DNA of 64,000 nucleotides from Carnegiea gigantea (taxonomy: Eukaryota; Streptophyta; Magnoliopsida; Caryophyllales; Cactaceae), in the NCBI GenBank assembly GCA_029747015.1, contig JAKOGI010001178.1, forward strand, positions 62,001 to 126,000. The letters are read 5' to 3'. The position numbers were made by a program, and so were the translations under genes. This document shows, in pieces, positions 1 through 12,117 of this stretch. The notes under the pieces were generated by a model. The model worked only from the letters and a program-made list of their open reading frames with translations, did not search any database and was not told the origin of the DNA. The stretch's first letter is position 1. Each line of letters opens with the position of its first letter.

Positions 1-65
1 TAAGACCAAAATATATTGAACTAATAAAAAAGTAGCTAAGAAAAAGAAAATGTGACATAATCTCT

Positions 66-230
66 TGTTGTCATCCCCGGTAATAATGTCAAAAACATGT
101 GCAATAATTTTGAATGTAAATTTAAAGTCGCAAGTGTATAGCTTTCGTCGTAGTACTTGAAGGTTGTATCCTCAGGGATGAGGATGAGATGTAGGTCACA
201 AAATAATATATACTATCATATAACTAAATC
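66..230 (-). repeat. Tat/Athila-type gypsy LTR end (fragment)
   Basis: On the minus strand this reads CATCCCTGAGGATACAACCT, then an ACTTG stretch and CTATACACTTGCGAC. That closely parallels the far end of the better preserved solo LTR at 38530-39931 (TTCCCTGTGGATTCGACCC, then CTGTGCACTTGCGG). A 'TCCCTG.GGAT.CGACC ... ACTTGCG' tail is typical of Tat/Athila Ty3-gypsy LTRs. The exact end and any target duplication could not be fixed, so this is a family-level resemblance only. Confidence 0.4.
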
Positions 231-2315
231 AATGAAACCAAAACAAGTAACACACGCAACTTGCTAAGCAAACTATGATTAGGCAACTAAAATTCATGAC
301 ATGGAAGTAAAGCATAGTAAATAATGAAGTTGAACCAAAGTGGAAAGGAATAATTTCCAGTCTTAATGTCAATCATATCCTTTCCTACCAAAAGTAATCA
401 ATCACATGAGACATTATATAACCTAATTAAATAGAACTAAAATAACGTCAAATCAAGGCTTCATGATGTATGTACACCTCAAACTCAAGGTCATGAATCA
501 AAGTTAGAACACAATCAATGGAATAATCTCAAAGTCCAATAGAATTGAATCAAAGCTTGCAGGTTTTTCAAATCCAGAATCTATATTCTAACTCAACTAA
601 ATTAAAACAAAATCGAATGAACCAAACTAATCAAAAAAAGAAAACAAAAAATAGAGCAGTAGGGGAGGGGGAATTTCGGATTTTTTCAATAGGATTCGCA
701 TAGCAATAGAGCTCATAAAAAATAAACCGATAATTGCTCACTTGGCGGAATCGCCATTAACCAAGTTTCCAGCAGAACAAAAACAGGCAAGGGAGAGATT
801 GCTAGCAAAATTTAATCATTAACCAGCAAACTTAAACCATAAATCACAATTTCTATCAAAACTAATGAATTACAACCCAAGAATTTATGGGGTTGGGCAC
901 CGAATCACTGGAAATAAAAGATTTAAAACTGGATCTAGAAATGGAGAACTGACATGGAAGATGAAATCACCAAACAAAATGACCTCCAATTTGAACCCTC
1001 AAACAATCTAGAACTCTGAAATTCAACCTGAAAAATGAAAACTAAATCCTAAATCTGTGAAAGAAAACTATAAATTCAACCCTAAAAATCTAAAAACTAA
1101 AGCGAAACTAATGAAAAACCCTAACTTTAGCCTGAAAAACTTAAACTAAAATCTAGATTACCTCTTGATTGCCATTGCCTCTTCAATTTATACTACACGA
1201 GCTTCAATCTCAGCCCTTGATTGCATGGTATGGTGAATGGTGGATTCGCTGCTATGCTGGCGTGAAGGAGGTAGGATTCATTAGGTCCTAATACACGTTG
1301 AGGAAGGTGGAGTGAATGCTAATGGCGGAGAAGATGGTGGATGATGGTGGTGTGCTGGCTAATGCTGCATGATGTTCTGGTGCCAAAGAGAGAGAAATGA
1401 GAAGATGGAGAAAGGGGGGTGGTTCTATTCGGCTCTTTAGGTCGAGAGGAGACGGAGAAAATGAGGATCAAAGGGGGGTAGTTGATCACGTGAGGGGAGC
1501 GTGGGGTTGGGTAAAAATTGGGATTTTTATTTTGTTTTATTTTTTCTTGCTCTCTTTTCATCATTACTTTCACAATTTTTCCTGATTTTCAACACCTAGA
1601 AAAATAAAACAAAATCAAATAAAGATCTGAATACAATAATTATTTCGAGCATAAATTAGATGTAAAGGTATTGTAAAAAGATCGTATTTTTGACGCAAGT
1701 AGGACCATTATGAGTTACAAGGTAAAATTCAATGTAAATGTTAATCAATGCAAATTGTGCCTAATTAATAGAAAAAAAACAAAAATAATAGTAAGGGGAG
1801 GAAACAATAGTAAGAGGAAGAAAATAGTGGTTACAAGATGGAACAATAATTAAAAACAAAGATAGAAAAAGTAAAAATGAACCAAATGAAATAAATGTGA
1901 GATTGTCAAAATAATAGTAAGAAGAAGAAAAAAATAAAAACGAAGAAAATGAAACATGAAAAAGAAAAAGAAAAGGCAAAAAAGAATCGCAAAAAAAAAA
2001 AAAAAGAACGAGAAAAAAAGAAGTAAGAAACCAGAGTTGCCGTCACTTGAAGTCTAGCATGGACCATTCGGCAAGGAGGACTTGATTGCTTGAGGGGTAG
2101 GTTGCATGCAACTAATGAGATTAAGGCTCAATATTTGGCCAAATTTAGAAATTGACTAATTGAAAGGCTACAATATGACACTAAAAATAATAACAATATT
2201 AAAGGTTCCAAAAAAGGAATCAAAAAATAATATTACAATATTTTGTTGATAATGATGTAAAAATATTAAAACGGTCGATTATGTAAGAATGATATTTAGC
2301 AATTGGAGAAGCAAA
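231..2315. other. A-rich non-coding stretch, possibly rest of a decayed LTR
   Basis: No gene is seen. 231-1180 is AT-rich and could be the body of the LTR whose end lies at 66-230. 1180-1580 is richer in GGTGGA-like purine repeats. 1780-2030 is almost pure purine (GAAAGAAAAAG type). Short open frames here lack any recognisable domain. Confidence 0.5.
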
Positions 2316-2491
2316 TTCGTTTTGTTTTAATATACTTACATAGATTATCTAGGTACTCTTCATCATTCATGAAGATCTTTGATATTCTTCGACGTCCTCC
2401 CCCTTCGTTTTGTTTTAATATACTTACATAGATTATCTAGGTACTCTTCATCATTCATGAAGATCTTTGATATTCTTCGACGTCCTCCCCC
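2316..2491. repeat. 88-bp tandem duplication, two copies
   Basis: The block beginning TTCGTTTTGTTTTAATATAC and ending CGACGTCCTCCCCC occurs at 2316-2403 and again at 2404-2491, with no difference that I can see. The copies abut directly, so this is a recent local duplication rather than a transposon target site. The second copy runs into a C-rich stretch. Confidence 0.85.
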
Positions 2492-2795
2492 GCCCCCCAA
2501 AAAAACTCTAGCCACCACTTCTCTAGAAGCCTGCAATTGACGTTTGGTAGAAGATGATCCCCATTTTCAATGTTTGCATACCAATTGATAGTTCAATATA
2601 ATTCTTTTTGTATGAATAAAGTATGCTTCTTCATTAGTAAGAGTTTTTACTTAATCCTTTCATGGGAACAATAGCCTCTCTTCTAATAAAAGTTGAATTA
2701 TTAATGTGATCTAAGGCATTTGTTGAAGATCGGCTCTAAAATGCTATATCATGAATTGTGGAGTCATCCATCTGCAAATTTTTGGGTTTAAAATG

Positions 2796-3600
2796 TGACA
2801 TTTCACACCTCATTTCACCTAAATATTTGATTTTAGTAATGGTTAATTTAGGATTTTCATGTATCTTTTGTGTTTTTTGTAGGAAATAAGTCAAGGCGGG
2901 CAATTTTAGAACTTTTAAGGCATAATGGATTCAAAATGTGTAGAAAAGAGTCTTAGGATTCAAGCCCAAAATGGCCAGGAACAAAAGGAAGACAACTACT
3001 GCCGAAAAGTAACCGAGGTCATATTGAAGCTCTAGCCGGTACCAAAGTGGCATGACCATGCCACCGCATTTTTTGCACTGATTACCTTTTCTCCCAGCAA
3101 AGTGATACAGCCAGCCTGTGGTACCTAGCACAATTGTATCACTTTCGCTGATTGAGGCCTATAAATGCTCACCTTACTCCATTTGTGCAGTCAAGTAGGT
3201 TTTAGGTTAGTTGGTAGGGTTCTTAGACTTGTTACAGGGAGTAGATTGATGCTTAATTTTACTAATGTAACCATATTTCGAGTTATTTGCATGTTAGTTT
3301 CAAGCATTTGATTCTCCTTCTACGATGTTTAGTCTTCAAGTTCTTCAATGAAATTGTTTGCTAACAAGTTATTTGCTCTTCACTTTTAGCATTTAAATCC
3401 ACTTGCTTTGGGTTAATTTCAAACTTGAATGATGTTTGCTTATAAATCATACTTTTTCCCCCCTTCTATTTTCAATCTCTGTATTTCTATGCTCAAGTAA
3501 CCATTTTCAACCCCCGCATTCTTCTCTCAATTAGGTTTTATAACCTATTTTCAAAGTTCAAGTTTTTAAATGAATGTACGTTTGATCAGAAGTAGGCTGA
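2796..3600 (+). repeat. Possible decayed LTR with palindrome and TATA box
   Basis: A TGGCATGACCATGCCA palindrome (3048-3063) lies about 100 bp upstream of a TATAAAT box (3160-3166). The palindrome is a diverged form of the GGCACGACCGTGCC motif in the solo LTR at 38530-39931 and in the copia LTRs at 52.7-55.4 kb. That layout suggests an old LTR promoter. I found neither a TG..CA boundary pair nor a target duplication, so boundaries are arbitrary. Confidence 0.3.
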
Positions 3601-3917
3601 GCTAGAGTAGTGGGAGTAAGTGGAGAACAAGTCTCAATTCACACAATTAAATTTCATGCGTGCTCCTTTTGGAGATTTAAGCTTTCAGGTAATTTCCTCT
3701 CTTTATCTTCTTGCATTTTGTTTAAATTTGATATCTTGTGTTGATTATGTATTTATGAGTATTTTAATTCATGTTCTAGTTTAATAGTGTTGATTTTTGA
3801 TCCTGTTTTTCTAATATGATTTCAGCATGCTTAGAATATCAGTAGAGTTTAATTAGTTTAATTAATTATAATTAGTTTAGGATTAGTATGTAATTCGTGT
3901 TTTATTTGCAGACTTTA

Positions 3918-4115
3918 GGGCGTGTTTGTTTTCAGCATATTAAATCTTCTACCTGCTCCAACATGCTTCAACTTGTTCCAATGTCTTCCGACTCTCTTCA
4001 ACAATGCTCTCAATCTATTCCTACCTAGTCCACCCTATACCTATATGGTCCAGTCCGCTGTGAGCTGATTCAATCCACTAAACGCTCATACAAAATGCTG
4101 AAAACGAACATATCC
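3918..4115. mobile_element. Tourist-like (PIF/Harbinger) MITE, 198 bp
   Basis: The left end GGGCGTGTTTGTTTTCAGCA is matched by the reverse complement of the right end, GGATATGTTCGTTTTCAGCA, with about 19 of 24 terminal bases identical. The flanking trinucleotides are TTA (3915-3917) and TTG (4116-4118), consistent with a slightly decayed TTA target duplication as made by PIF/Harbinger transposases. The interior has no coding capacity. The TIR match is seen directly; the superfamily is inferred from TIR start and target size. Confidence 0.7.
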
Positions 4116-5204
4116 TTGCCTATTCATTTCTTTCCTTTTAAATGTGCTAGATTAGCTAATAAGTGACTTAGCTTCAACATTATCCCAGAAACGAAAATAT
4201 TTCCCTTACTCCTCAAAAACATTATTCAACAGTAAAGATGCAAAGTCATCATAAATTCGTGGCTAGATCAATACGATTCATGGCAATTGTTTCAAAGTTG
4301 AATTTCATGTCTATGCTTTGGATAGACTATCTTTCATTCACCTTTTTTTTGGTTAGTATTATTTGGCATTTTATTAATGAAATTGTTATTTTTGTTTTTA
4401 AAAACAAAGAACGCCGCGATTTTGTTCTGGCTCCTCATTCACTATTAATCGCCTATAGCTGACTCCTACCACTTCTTATCACTCCTAGAATCTCTTTTGC
4501 ACATGTATAAGTCCTTATGGATCCTTCTTATCTGTTCTTTCAATTTTATGAGTTAGCAATATGCACGAAATACCCATAAGAATTTAATAGTGAGCAAGAA
4601 GGATTGATAAGTAATTGCAAAAAAAACTAGGCATAAGTGGCAACGAGTGATGAAGACCAGTAATGTTATGCAATCATTAAAATGAACAAGCGCTAAACTT
4701 TACAGTCCCTTACCACTTCCTATTAATTTTAACAACCAAAACAAATAGACCTTAAGAATATAGACATTAATATTAATATCTTAAAAACATAGGTTACAAA
4801 TATGATTTCTTCTGTTCTATAATAAGCTAAATTTGAAAAGTTTGGTTGATCTAACCACTTCAATTATTTTAGGCTAAGGTATTGAAGGAAAATCTATATA
4901 TATTAATGCATGATTTACCCATAAAAAGCGTCATATGCCACTTTTGGCATTAGCTTAAATGGCTTTGCAAGGAGATCCTAAATGTAATACTAGTATATCG
5001 ATTTGGAGATCTGATCCTTGCCACATTAGCAAGCCTAACATCCTATCAAAAAAAATAAAACAAAGTAAAAAACTCTCACCCTATAAACAAAATGTCAACC
5101 TTTTTGATACGTTAAATTAAGGTTAATTAACATTTCTGACCCTACTTTCTCGATAAAATTCTTAGAACTCATGTAAGAATGTGATAATATTTTAGGGTGA
5201 CGAG
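4116..5204. other. Non-coding AT-rich stretch
   Basis: No gene is seen. A single Tourist-like end (CAAAACAAATAGACCTTAAG at 4737-4756) points to one side of another MITE, but I could not find its partner. The 74-codon open frame at 4238-4462 has no recognisable domain. Confidence 0.5.
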
Positions 5205-5804
5205 TAGGGGTAAGCGACGGATCGGATATCTGTTGGATTAAACGGTCAGCTCGTTTAAAATAGGGCTAATAAATGGTCAGGTCAATAATGGACTGGACCA
5301 GTAATAGGTCAGCCCACTAAGGCATATTAGCGGGTCAGACCGGGCTGGCCGATCAACAGCCCATTTAGTGGCCCATTATTTTTTTCAACCTAATTGACCC
5401 ACTAATTTACATATTCCAATTAGTTAAGGTTATTACCAATACTTTGTATATAACAATAATTATTATACACCCTTTTTTTGTGCAAGTTTGTTCCGTTTTT
5501 TAACAAGCCCAAAGCAGGCCGTGCATGTGCCGACCTGACCGGGCCCGTTTATTAGCTTAGTTGTGTATTTTCTAACTTTGATTTTGCACTAGTTTAATTT
5601 GGTTAAAAAATTACAGAGACATTAGTTCGAAAATTAATTCACTAAAAACACGTCTTCGGTGATAATAGGCGGGCCATGGGCATGCTGGGTTCATTTGGCC
5701 CATAACCTAGCACGACCCATTAACAAATGTGTTGGGCCTAACCTGGCCTGTTTAGTTAATGGCGTGGCCCAATCCGACCCAACCCTGTCTGTTGCCCACC
5801 CCTA
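5205..5804. mobile_element. hAT-like non-autonomous element, 600 bp, with 8-bp TSD
   Basis: The left end TAGGGGTAAGCGACGG is matched by the reverse complement of the right end, TAGGGGTGGGCAACAG (12 of 16). The flanking octamers are gtgacgag (5197-5204) and gtgatgac (5805-5812), six of eight identical, as expected for an aged hAT target duplication. The inside is locally GC-rich with GGGCC/GGCCC and TTAACCCG-like words (5330-5390, 5660-5790), a texture common in plant hAT MITEs. No transposase is encoded, so it would have depended on an enzyme elsewhere. Confidence 0.75.
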
Positions 5805-6900
5805 GTGATGACATATGTCTTATAGCAAGATACCTTCTAAGTTTCTTTTCTTGATCAAAATTAACTACTTAAATGATTTAAAATTATCAAATTTTCAATA
5901 TTTAGACTTAATTCTAAATCCCAATGCTACGTGGACGGTTACAAAATGACAACCTAATGGAATCAACCCTATCCACGAAAGGCATATCATAAGCGTAATT
6001 TTTGAATTGTGAAAAATAATGAGTAAAAAGATGATTTTATATAATTTATAAATTGTAATACATACTATATATTCATTTCACTTTTTAAAATAAAATACAT
6101 GATAATATAACTTTTAAACTCAAACAACACATTTTAAAAGTGTCTTATAGTAAGACAATTATCATTTTGCAATATTTTGATACTCAACTCTTTCGGTATT
6201 GATATAGTATTGTTCACTTCTAATATAAACTAGGTTTCATCTATCCATTTTTCTTTCATACAGTTGTTGTTGCCGTCTTTGTTGTTGTTGCTGCTGCTGC
6301 AGCTGTTGTTAACATTATTGTTATAAGACGAATCAACAAAATAGCACTATAAGATACAGCCAATGAATAATGTGGTCTAGAAGTTTTGAAAAGTTTGATC
6401 CGACACGATAAGATGATATGAACTTGACTCGAAGATACTGAGAGAAACAAGCCCAACTCGACGTAACCGATCGATTTCGAGTTGAATTCGACAAAATTTT
6501 ACTGCATATTGTGAAACATGTTATTTTTTAAAATTTTGGACAAATATAAACTATTTTCAACATTGACATGAAATTGACACATTTGTTAATTAAGTAGGGA
6601 ATCCAATCCAACTTATTTCTCAACTCTAAGTTTGATTTTGCTTTTTAAACCATTGGACATCACTTAAAGCATTATGGTAATGGTGGCTTTAGTGATTGCA
6701 GCAGAAGGCAAACACTCCTACAACACTACATTGGTCATTTTACTCGACATATACAGGCATGAAACAATGGGGGCAAATAATAATTTCAAGAGTATTTTAG
6801 ATGATAGTCCATGGATAAACATGCAAAGTTAAACCTCCTACTGCTTTATACCACTCCATTCAGTGATCAAACCTCAAGATACAATAGTGTCAATCACTAA
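5805..6900. other. Non-coding AT-rich stretch
   Basis: No gene is seen. A short GTT/GCT trinucleotide run (6262-6310) gives spurious poly-Thr/Ala open frames. Confidence 0.5.
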
Positions 6901-8795
6901 CACTACTACTAATAATAATCCATTTATATATATCCAACAGAAATTTTGATGGACTCTTTGACAGAAATCAGAGCATTTTTTGATGTAAATTGACCCTTGT
7001 GACAGGATTTTTGATGGAATTTATGGCCGTCAAAAAAACGCTGGCTGAAATCGACATTCAACCTATCACTATTATTGACGGACCAACTTTGATAGACTAA
7101 CAATCGGTCAAAATTTGAGTGACGAACCATATTGATAGACTAATGCTCCGCCAGTACACATTTTGACGGAAATTTTAACGGATTGACAGTCGGTCAATAC
7201 ATATTTTGGAAGAAACCATTTCCCGTCACAATGTGTTTGATTAATTGGTTTGTGATGTTGAAGCAAATTTTGCCGGGAGCAGTGACGGCATCAGTCACAA
7301 TTTGTGACGGACGCTTTTTTCCGTCAAAATTGTGGTGGAATTCTGTCGCAAATTCCGCCAAAATGAAGTACGTTAAACTTATAAACAAGTCTAAAATTCA
7401 AACGCATATATGAATTTCTGTAATTTTATTATAAAGTTACAAACTTTGAGATATGAAAGTTAGAAATTTTGAATATGAAATTGCAATATTTTAGATTTTG
7501 AAATTTTAGATATGACATTGCAAGCTTCCAAGTCTAAATTTTTCGAAATATCAAGCACGAAATTGCAGCCTTTTGAAGAAGGGTGAGAGGATATAGAGAG
7601 AAGAGTGAATGGAAACTAGAATATGCAACAATTATTGAAGCAAATAAAATTTTGAAACAAATATCAATGAAATTATGATGATTAATTGATTTAAATATTA
7701 ATTTCACATCGTATTTTCAATATTGTTGGTTTATGATTTAAATATTAGATTTTGCATAAATTCTAATAAAATAGTAACATAAGAATGAACCTATAATCTA
7801 TATTAAATTGAAGAATGAATTTGTAACTTTCATTTTGCTCATGTAATTCATGAATGTGTGTTACTGAAAAAATATGCATAAACATAAAATTATATATATA
7901 GTAAAAAAACATGCTGATCAAATTTTTGTGTTATCATTACACACACTTATGTTTTTTTAATAAATATTATTTTTTCATTTATCTAAATTTTATTCTTTAT
8001 TGGGATAATTATGAAATAATTAAGCACATGCATTTTATTCTGGAGAGTCATTTGAATTTCCTAGTCATCAATAGTCAATGATTGCTTGAAATAGTAATTG
8101 CATCGTCTTATAATACACATTTTGCATAGTCAAATTACGTTGATTAATGTTAAAGTGAGTGTACTGATTTGCAGACAAATTTTAAAGGGTATATAAATTG
8201 TTATTAGTTTTTTGTTTTATTATTTATCGAATAATGTTTATATTTGTCGAAATAATTGCATAAAAGATTAATACTTTTATTGTTCTATTTTGTTATATAG
8301 TAAACCCCTTTTCTATTTTTGAAACTTTATAAGTAAAAGACTATATTAATCTACAGCTATTACTATTTACAAACTAAATTTAAGTATAAAATTATTTTGA
8401 ACTTGTCCAAATGCACGAGTATAAGAGTACATGAAACCTTTATTATAACAATAATATTTTTATTATTTTATATCCTTCTATAGTAAAGTCATCATTTTGA
8501 TCTCTCAAAGCTATTTATGAGACAAATATCAAGTTTGTTGAGAATAGGCCTCACGGTACACCAGTCCAATTGCTGATAATTTTGAGTTGCAAACTAAATC
8601 TATTTGTAAAACTGTTTTGACTCTTAAATTTTATGAATAAAAGAGCAAAATAAATTCTTGTTATTATGACATTTGAGATTAAAAAAATTGAAAAAAAAAA
8701 AGAAGGTAGCCAATAATAATATAACACTTGTTAAGTTATCATTAACCCATTCATACCATTCACTTTTATATTATATTATATTATATTATATTATA

Positions 8796-8860
<65 letters not shown>

Positions 8861-10240
8861 TAGATATATATATATATATATGATATGATTTGATGTAAAG
8901 ACGAATTCACAATTACATTGACAATTTGAACATTATAATTTAATACAATTAGATTTAATGTCCACCTTAACCCAACCACTAAATCACATCTTGCCCTCTT
9001 CCTCCCTTTCATTGATACATTCACCAAATCATCATAAGACATCAACATTTCTTCGGATCACGGATCATCTACTTCTACACTTGTGGTGCCATCATCACTG
9101 TCAAAAATTTAAAATCCAAAGAAAAAGAAAAATAAACTTCCAATCATATACTTTGGAGTAGTAATTTCAAATATGAATATTTCAGTACAAAAATTTCATG
9201 ATCAAATATATGAAACTTTTCATACAAATTTTCATATCAAAAATTTCTAAGTTTTGAATCTTGAAAACAAATAAAACATTACTGAGTAAAAGAGAAAGGG
9301 AACCCGCTGATGAGATGAAGAAAGAGATGAGTAGAGATGAGCCGCATTTAATTTCATATCTAAATTTTTAAAATTCCGGCCAACATTTTTGAAATTTTGG
9401 GGTAAATTTTTTTAAATTTCAAAGTTAAATATTGAAAAATTCGAAAATCACCCACCTAATCTTTGAAATTTCATATCAAAATTGAAACTCAAAATCCAAA
9501 ATTGCAACCTAAGTCACAATTATTTTGTCTAAAATTTTGGAGTTGAGAGCTTACCTCTCCTTTTTAGCTGCAAAGGTTCTCTTTTCCCCTCCCCTTAATC
9601 TCATTCTCTGCCTAATTAAGCCATCAAATTCAAAATCCAAAACCATGGCCTTAGTTTCATGAAATTCCTTGATAGAGAAGAAGCGAGAGGTCAGAGGTGA
9701 GAGGTGAGAGGTGGATAGAGAAGAAGATGGAAGGCATAAGGTACCTGAAATATATGGACACCGAAAAGCCCTTGGGTTTTTACTCACAGATTAGAAATTT
9801 TTTTTATTGGCGGCTGATTTTGAAAGGCCCGCCAAAATTTCCGTCAAAGTACTTGATTGCCTGTCAAAATTTCCATCAAAAATTTTGACAAAACAACTTT
9901 CTGTCAAAATTGTCCGTCAAAAATTACATTGAAATCTGCATGAAATGACACACCATCAAAGTTCTTGATTTTCCGTCAAAATTTCCGTCAAAAATTTTCA
10001 CGAATTAACTTTCTGTCAAAATATTCCATCAAAATTACATCGCGATCCGCATGATCTGACGAATCATCAAAATTCCTGATTTTTCATCAAAATTTTTGAG
10101 GGATCAACTTTCCATCAAAAATTATATTGAGATCCACACAACTTGACACACCATCAAAATCATTTATTTTCCGTCAAAATTTTTGCCGGACCAACTTTTG
10201 GCCAAAAATTCCGTCAAAATTCTAATGTACTTTTGTAGGT
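6901..10240. mobile_element. Probable CACTA-like non-autonomous element with subterminal repeats
   Basis: The left side (6945-7370) is packed with AAATTTTGACGGA-type words. The right side (9810-10220) carries the opposite orientation, TCCGTCAAAATTT, many times over. Inverted subterminal arrays are the hallmark of CACTA (En/Spm) elements, where they bind the transposase complex. The left edge starts CACTACTACT at 6901. The right edge reads TACTTTTGTAGG (ending about 10238), one step from the canonical ...TTTTGTAGTG. No transposase ORF is visible. The two termini match each other poorly and no clean 3-bp duplication was found, so the boundaries are provisional. Confidence 0.45.
8769..8880. repeat. 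(TTATA)n followed by (TA)n microsatellite
   Basis: Pentamer TTATA repeats (8769-8803) pass into a TA dinucleotide run interrupted by a few A/G bases. It lies inside the putative CACTA-like element. Open frames across it (Tyr-Ile repeats) are artefacts. Confidence 0.9.
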
Positions 10241-11701
10241 ATATGTATTTATATGTATATTTATATCTATATTATGTATAAAAGGTGTTCTATGACACAC
10301 AATTTTTATTTAGCCTTTTTTTTAGCCTTGTTATTAAATTGATTTACTTCCCACGTTCCGACAACAAAACATCCCAAAAAAATTATTCAAAGGGTGAAGA
10401 TGTCAAACTAACAAAAATTTGAAAAAAATACTCCCACGTTGATAAAGTTTGTTTACCTTAAATTGGCCCCTCGCAAAAGTTTATTCCTTCTTCACCATCC
10501 CGTTCTCATACAAACCATCTTATAATCTTATGGTGAATAGACCTGGTAAACGGATCATTCATTTGAGATTCAGATCAGGTTAGGTTCTGTTCGGGTTATA
10601 TTTAGGTTGATCAGTTTCGGCTTGCATTCGGGTTAGAATCGGGTTAAGTTCGGTTCGGGTTAAATTTGGGTTTATCGAATTTGTTTTGGGTTCGGTTATG
10701 GCTCGAGCAAGGTTCGGATTTGATCAACTTTGGATCAAGCTCATTCGAGTCGATTTGGGTACGGATCGGGTCAAAGTCGATTCGGGTAGGTTTCGGTTTG
10801 GGTTGGCTTGTATTTCAATTGCATCAGTTTATATGTGTTTGAGTTGGATAACTTACACACCCATATAAGCCATAGAACTTTGGACGACTTAGGAAGTTAT
10901 ATGGCCATGAATTTCAATTGAGTTAGTTTTCGATCTCATTCTAATGCATCCAAGATTATATTTTAATTGCATTGTTTTTAATCTTCCCCCCCCCCCAAAA
11001 AAAAGCCATATCAATTTGAATTTTAGACCGGGTATACATCCCCTTCCTTCAATTAATCTAAAATTTAGTTTCAATTGGGTTACTGCCAATGCATCACACA
11101 GGGAAGTAATCAAATTGATGAACAAACATAAAATCAAAGACTCAAAAAATAAATCGAACGTCGTGCCTAATCAATATGAACTACAAAATAACTTTAACTG
11201 CTTAGTTCTATATTTCCATTTTTGTTGCTCAAATGACAAAGCCTTAGCAAGTCATTTCCTTCCAAAATTGTAAATGCATTATTTTATTTGGTCAAAGTAA
11301 GGTTTTGCCATTTACTTTCGCCTTTCGCATGCTAAATATCAAGTGAAACTGTGCAACTAATAACATCACTCACTTCTTCAAGTTTGAACTGGACCGGGTC
11401 AGAATTAGGTAGGGTCCAACTCGAATTTGGATATGCTTAGGTTCAGATCATTTGTTTAGGTTGGATTGGTTCGGGTATGAATCGGTTCGGGCTTCATTCG
11501 ATTTGGATCATTTCGGCAGGATCGATTTGGATTTAGTTCAAGTCATTTCGAATTTCATGTCAAATCGAGTCAATGCGATTTTGAATCGGTTTGAATTATC
11601 CGAATCGTATGATATTGGTGAGCATCCTTATTTCACCAGTTGGCAAATTAGTAATCATCATTCATTATTGATCCATTTGATTATCAATGCGCCTCTTTTT
11701 A
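10241..11701. other. Non-coding; GGGTTCGG-type degenerate repeats
   Basis: Two blocks (10540-10830 and 11390-11620) are made of degenerate GGTTCGGGTT / GATTTGGATC words, a texture typical of decayed hAT-type MITEs. A C homopolymer followed by A's lies at about 10987-11005. The 109-codon frame at 10944-11273 shows no domain, so no gene is called. Confidence 0.45.
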
Positions 11702-11706
11702 TGTTT
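11702..11706. repeat. Target-site duplication TGTTT, left copy
   Basis: TGTTT immediately precedes the left LTR and is repeated exactly at 22210-22214 after the right LTR. This defines the outer limits of the 10.5-kb copia insertion. Confidence 0.85.
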
Positions 11707-12107
11707 TGTACGTAATTAGAGGTTACCTTAGTTGCGCAAGCTAAGTCTAGATCTTTACACCTTCTGATTGCTACCCATGATTATGGTGGCTACTAGAGTC
11801 AACAACAATTCACACTAAAAACCCAAACCCATTGAGATGGCTAGGTTTATGTGAGGGAGAGGACAGAGAGTATTATATCTAGAGAGAATTTGCTGCTTAG
11901 ACTGATGATGCAACCCCACAATCCATCCTCTATTTATATTGGTACAAAGCCTCAACATAGAATCCACAAATTAATGGAGTGATCAAGGCAAATTAATGGA
12001 GTGATCAAGACTGATTAATGGCAGATTAATACTGAGTAAATCCCCAATTGTAACTGCCATATCACTCAGTGATTATGGGACTTAATTGTGATCGTTACTG
12101 ATCAATA
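11707..12107 (-). repeat. 3' LTR of the outer copia element
   Basis: This 401-bp block aligns along its length with 21832-22209. It shares the start TGTA.GTAATTAGAG.TTACC and the end ACTGATCAA.A. On the minus strand it starts TATTGATCAGTAACG, so the canonical TG start has mutated to TA. A short local duplication (AATTAATGGAGTGATCAAG twice, near 11970-12010) makes it longer than its partner. Confidence 0.85.
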
Positions 12108-12117
12108 GCTCCCCCTC
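12108..12117 (-). other. Polypurine tract of the outer copia element
   Basis: On the minus strand this reads GAGGGGGAGC directly before the 3' LTR, the expected position and composition for the primer of plus-strand DNA synthesis. Confidence 0.7.

Noticed and set aside
4690..4756. A second Tourist-like MITE ending CAAAACAAATAGACCTTAAG
   Set aside because: No matching inverted partner could be found within 1 kb to the left.
10944..11273. 109-codon plus-strand frame
   Set aside because: No recognisable domain, starts before a C/A homopolymer, and codon texture resembles the surrounding non-coding sequence.
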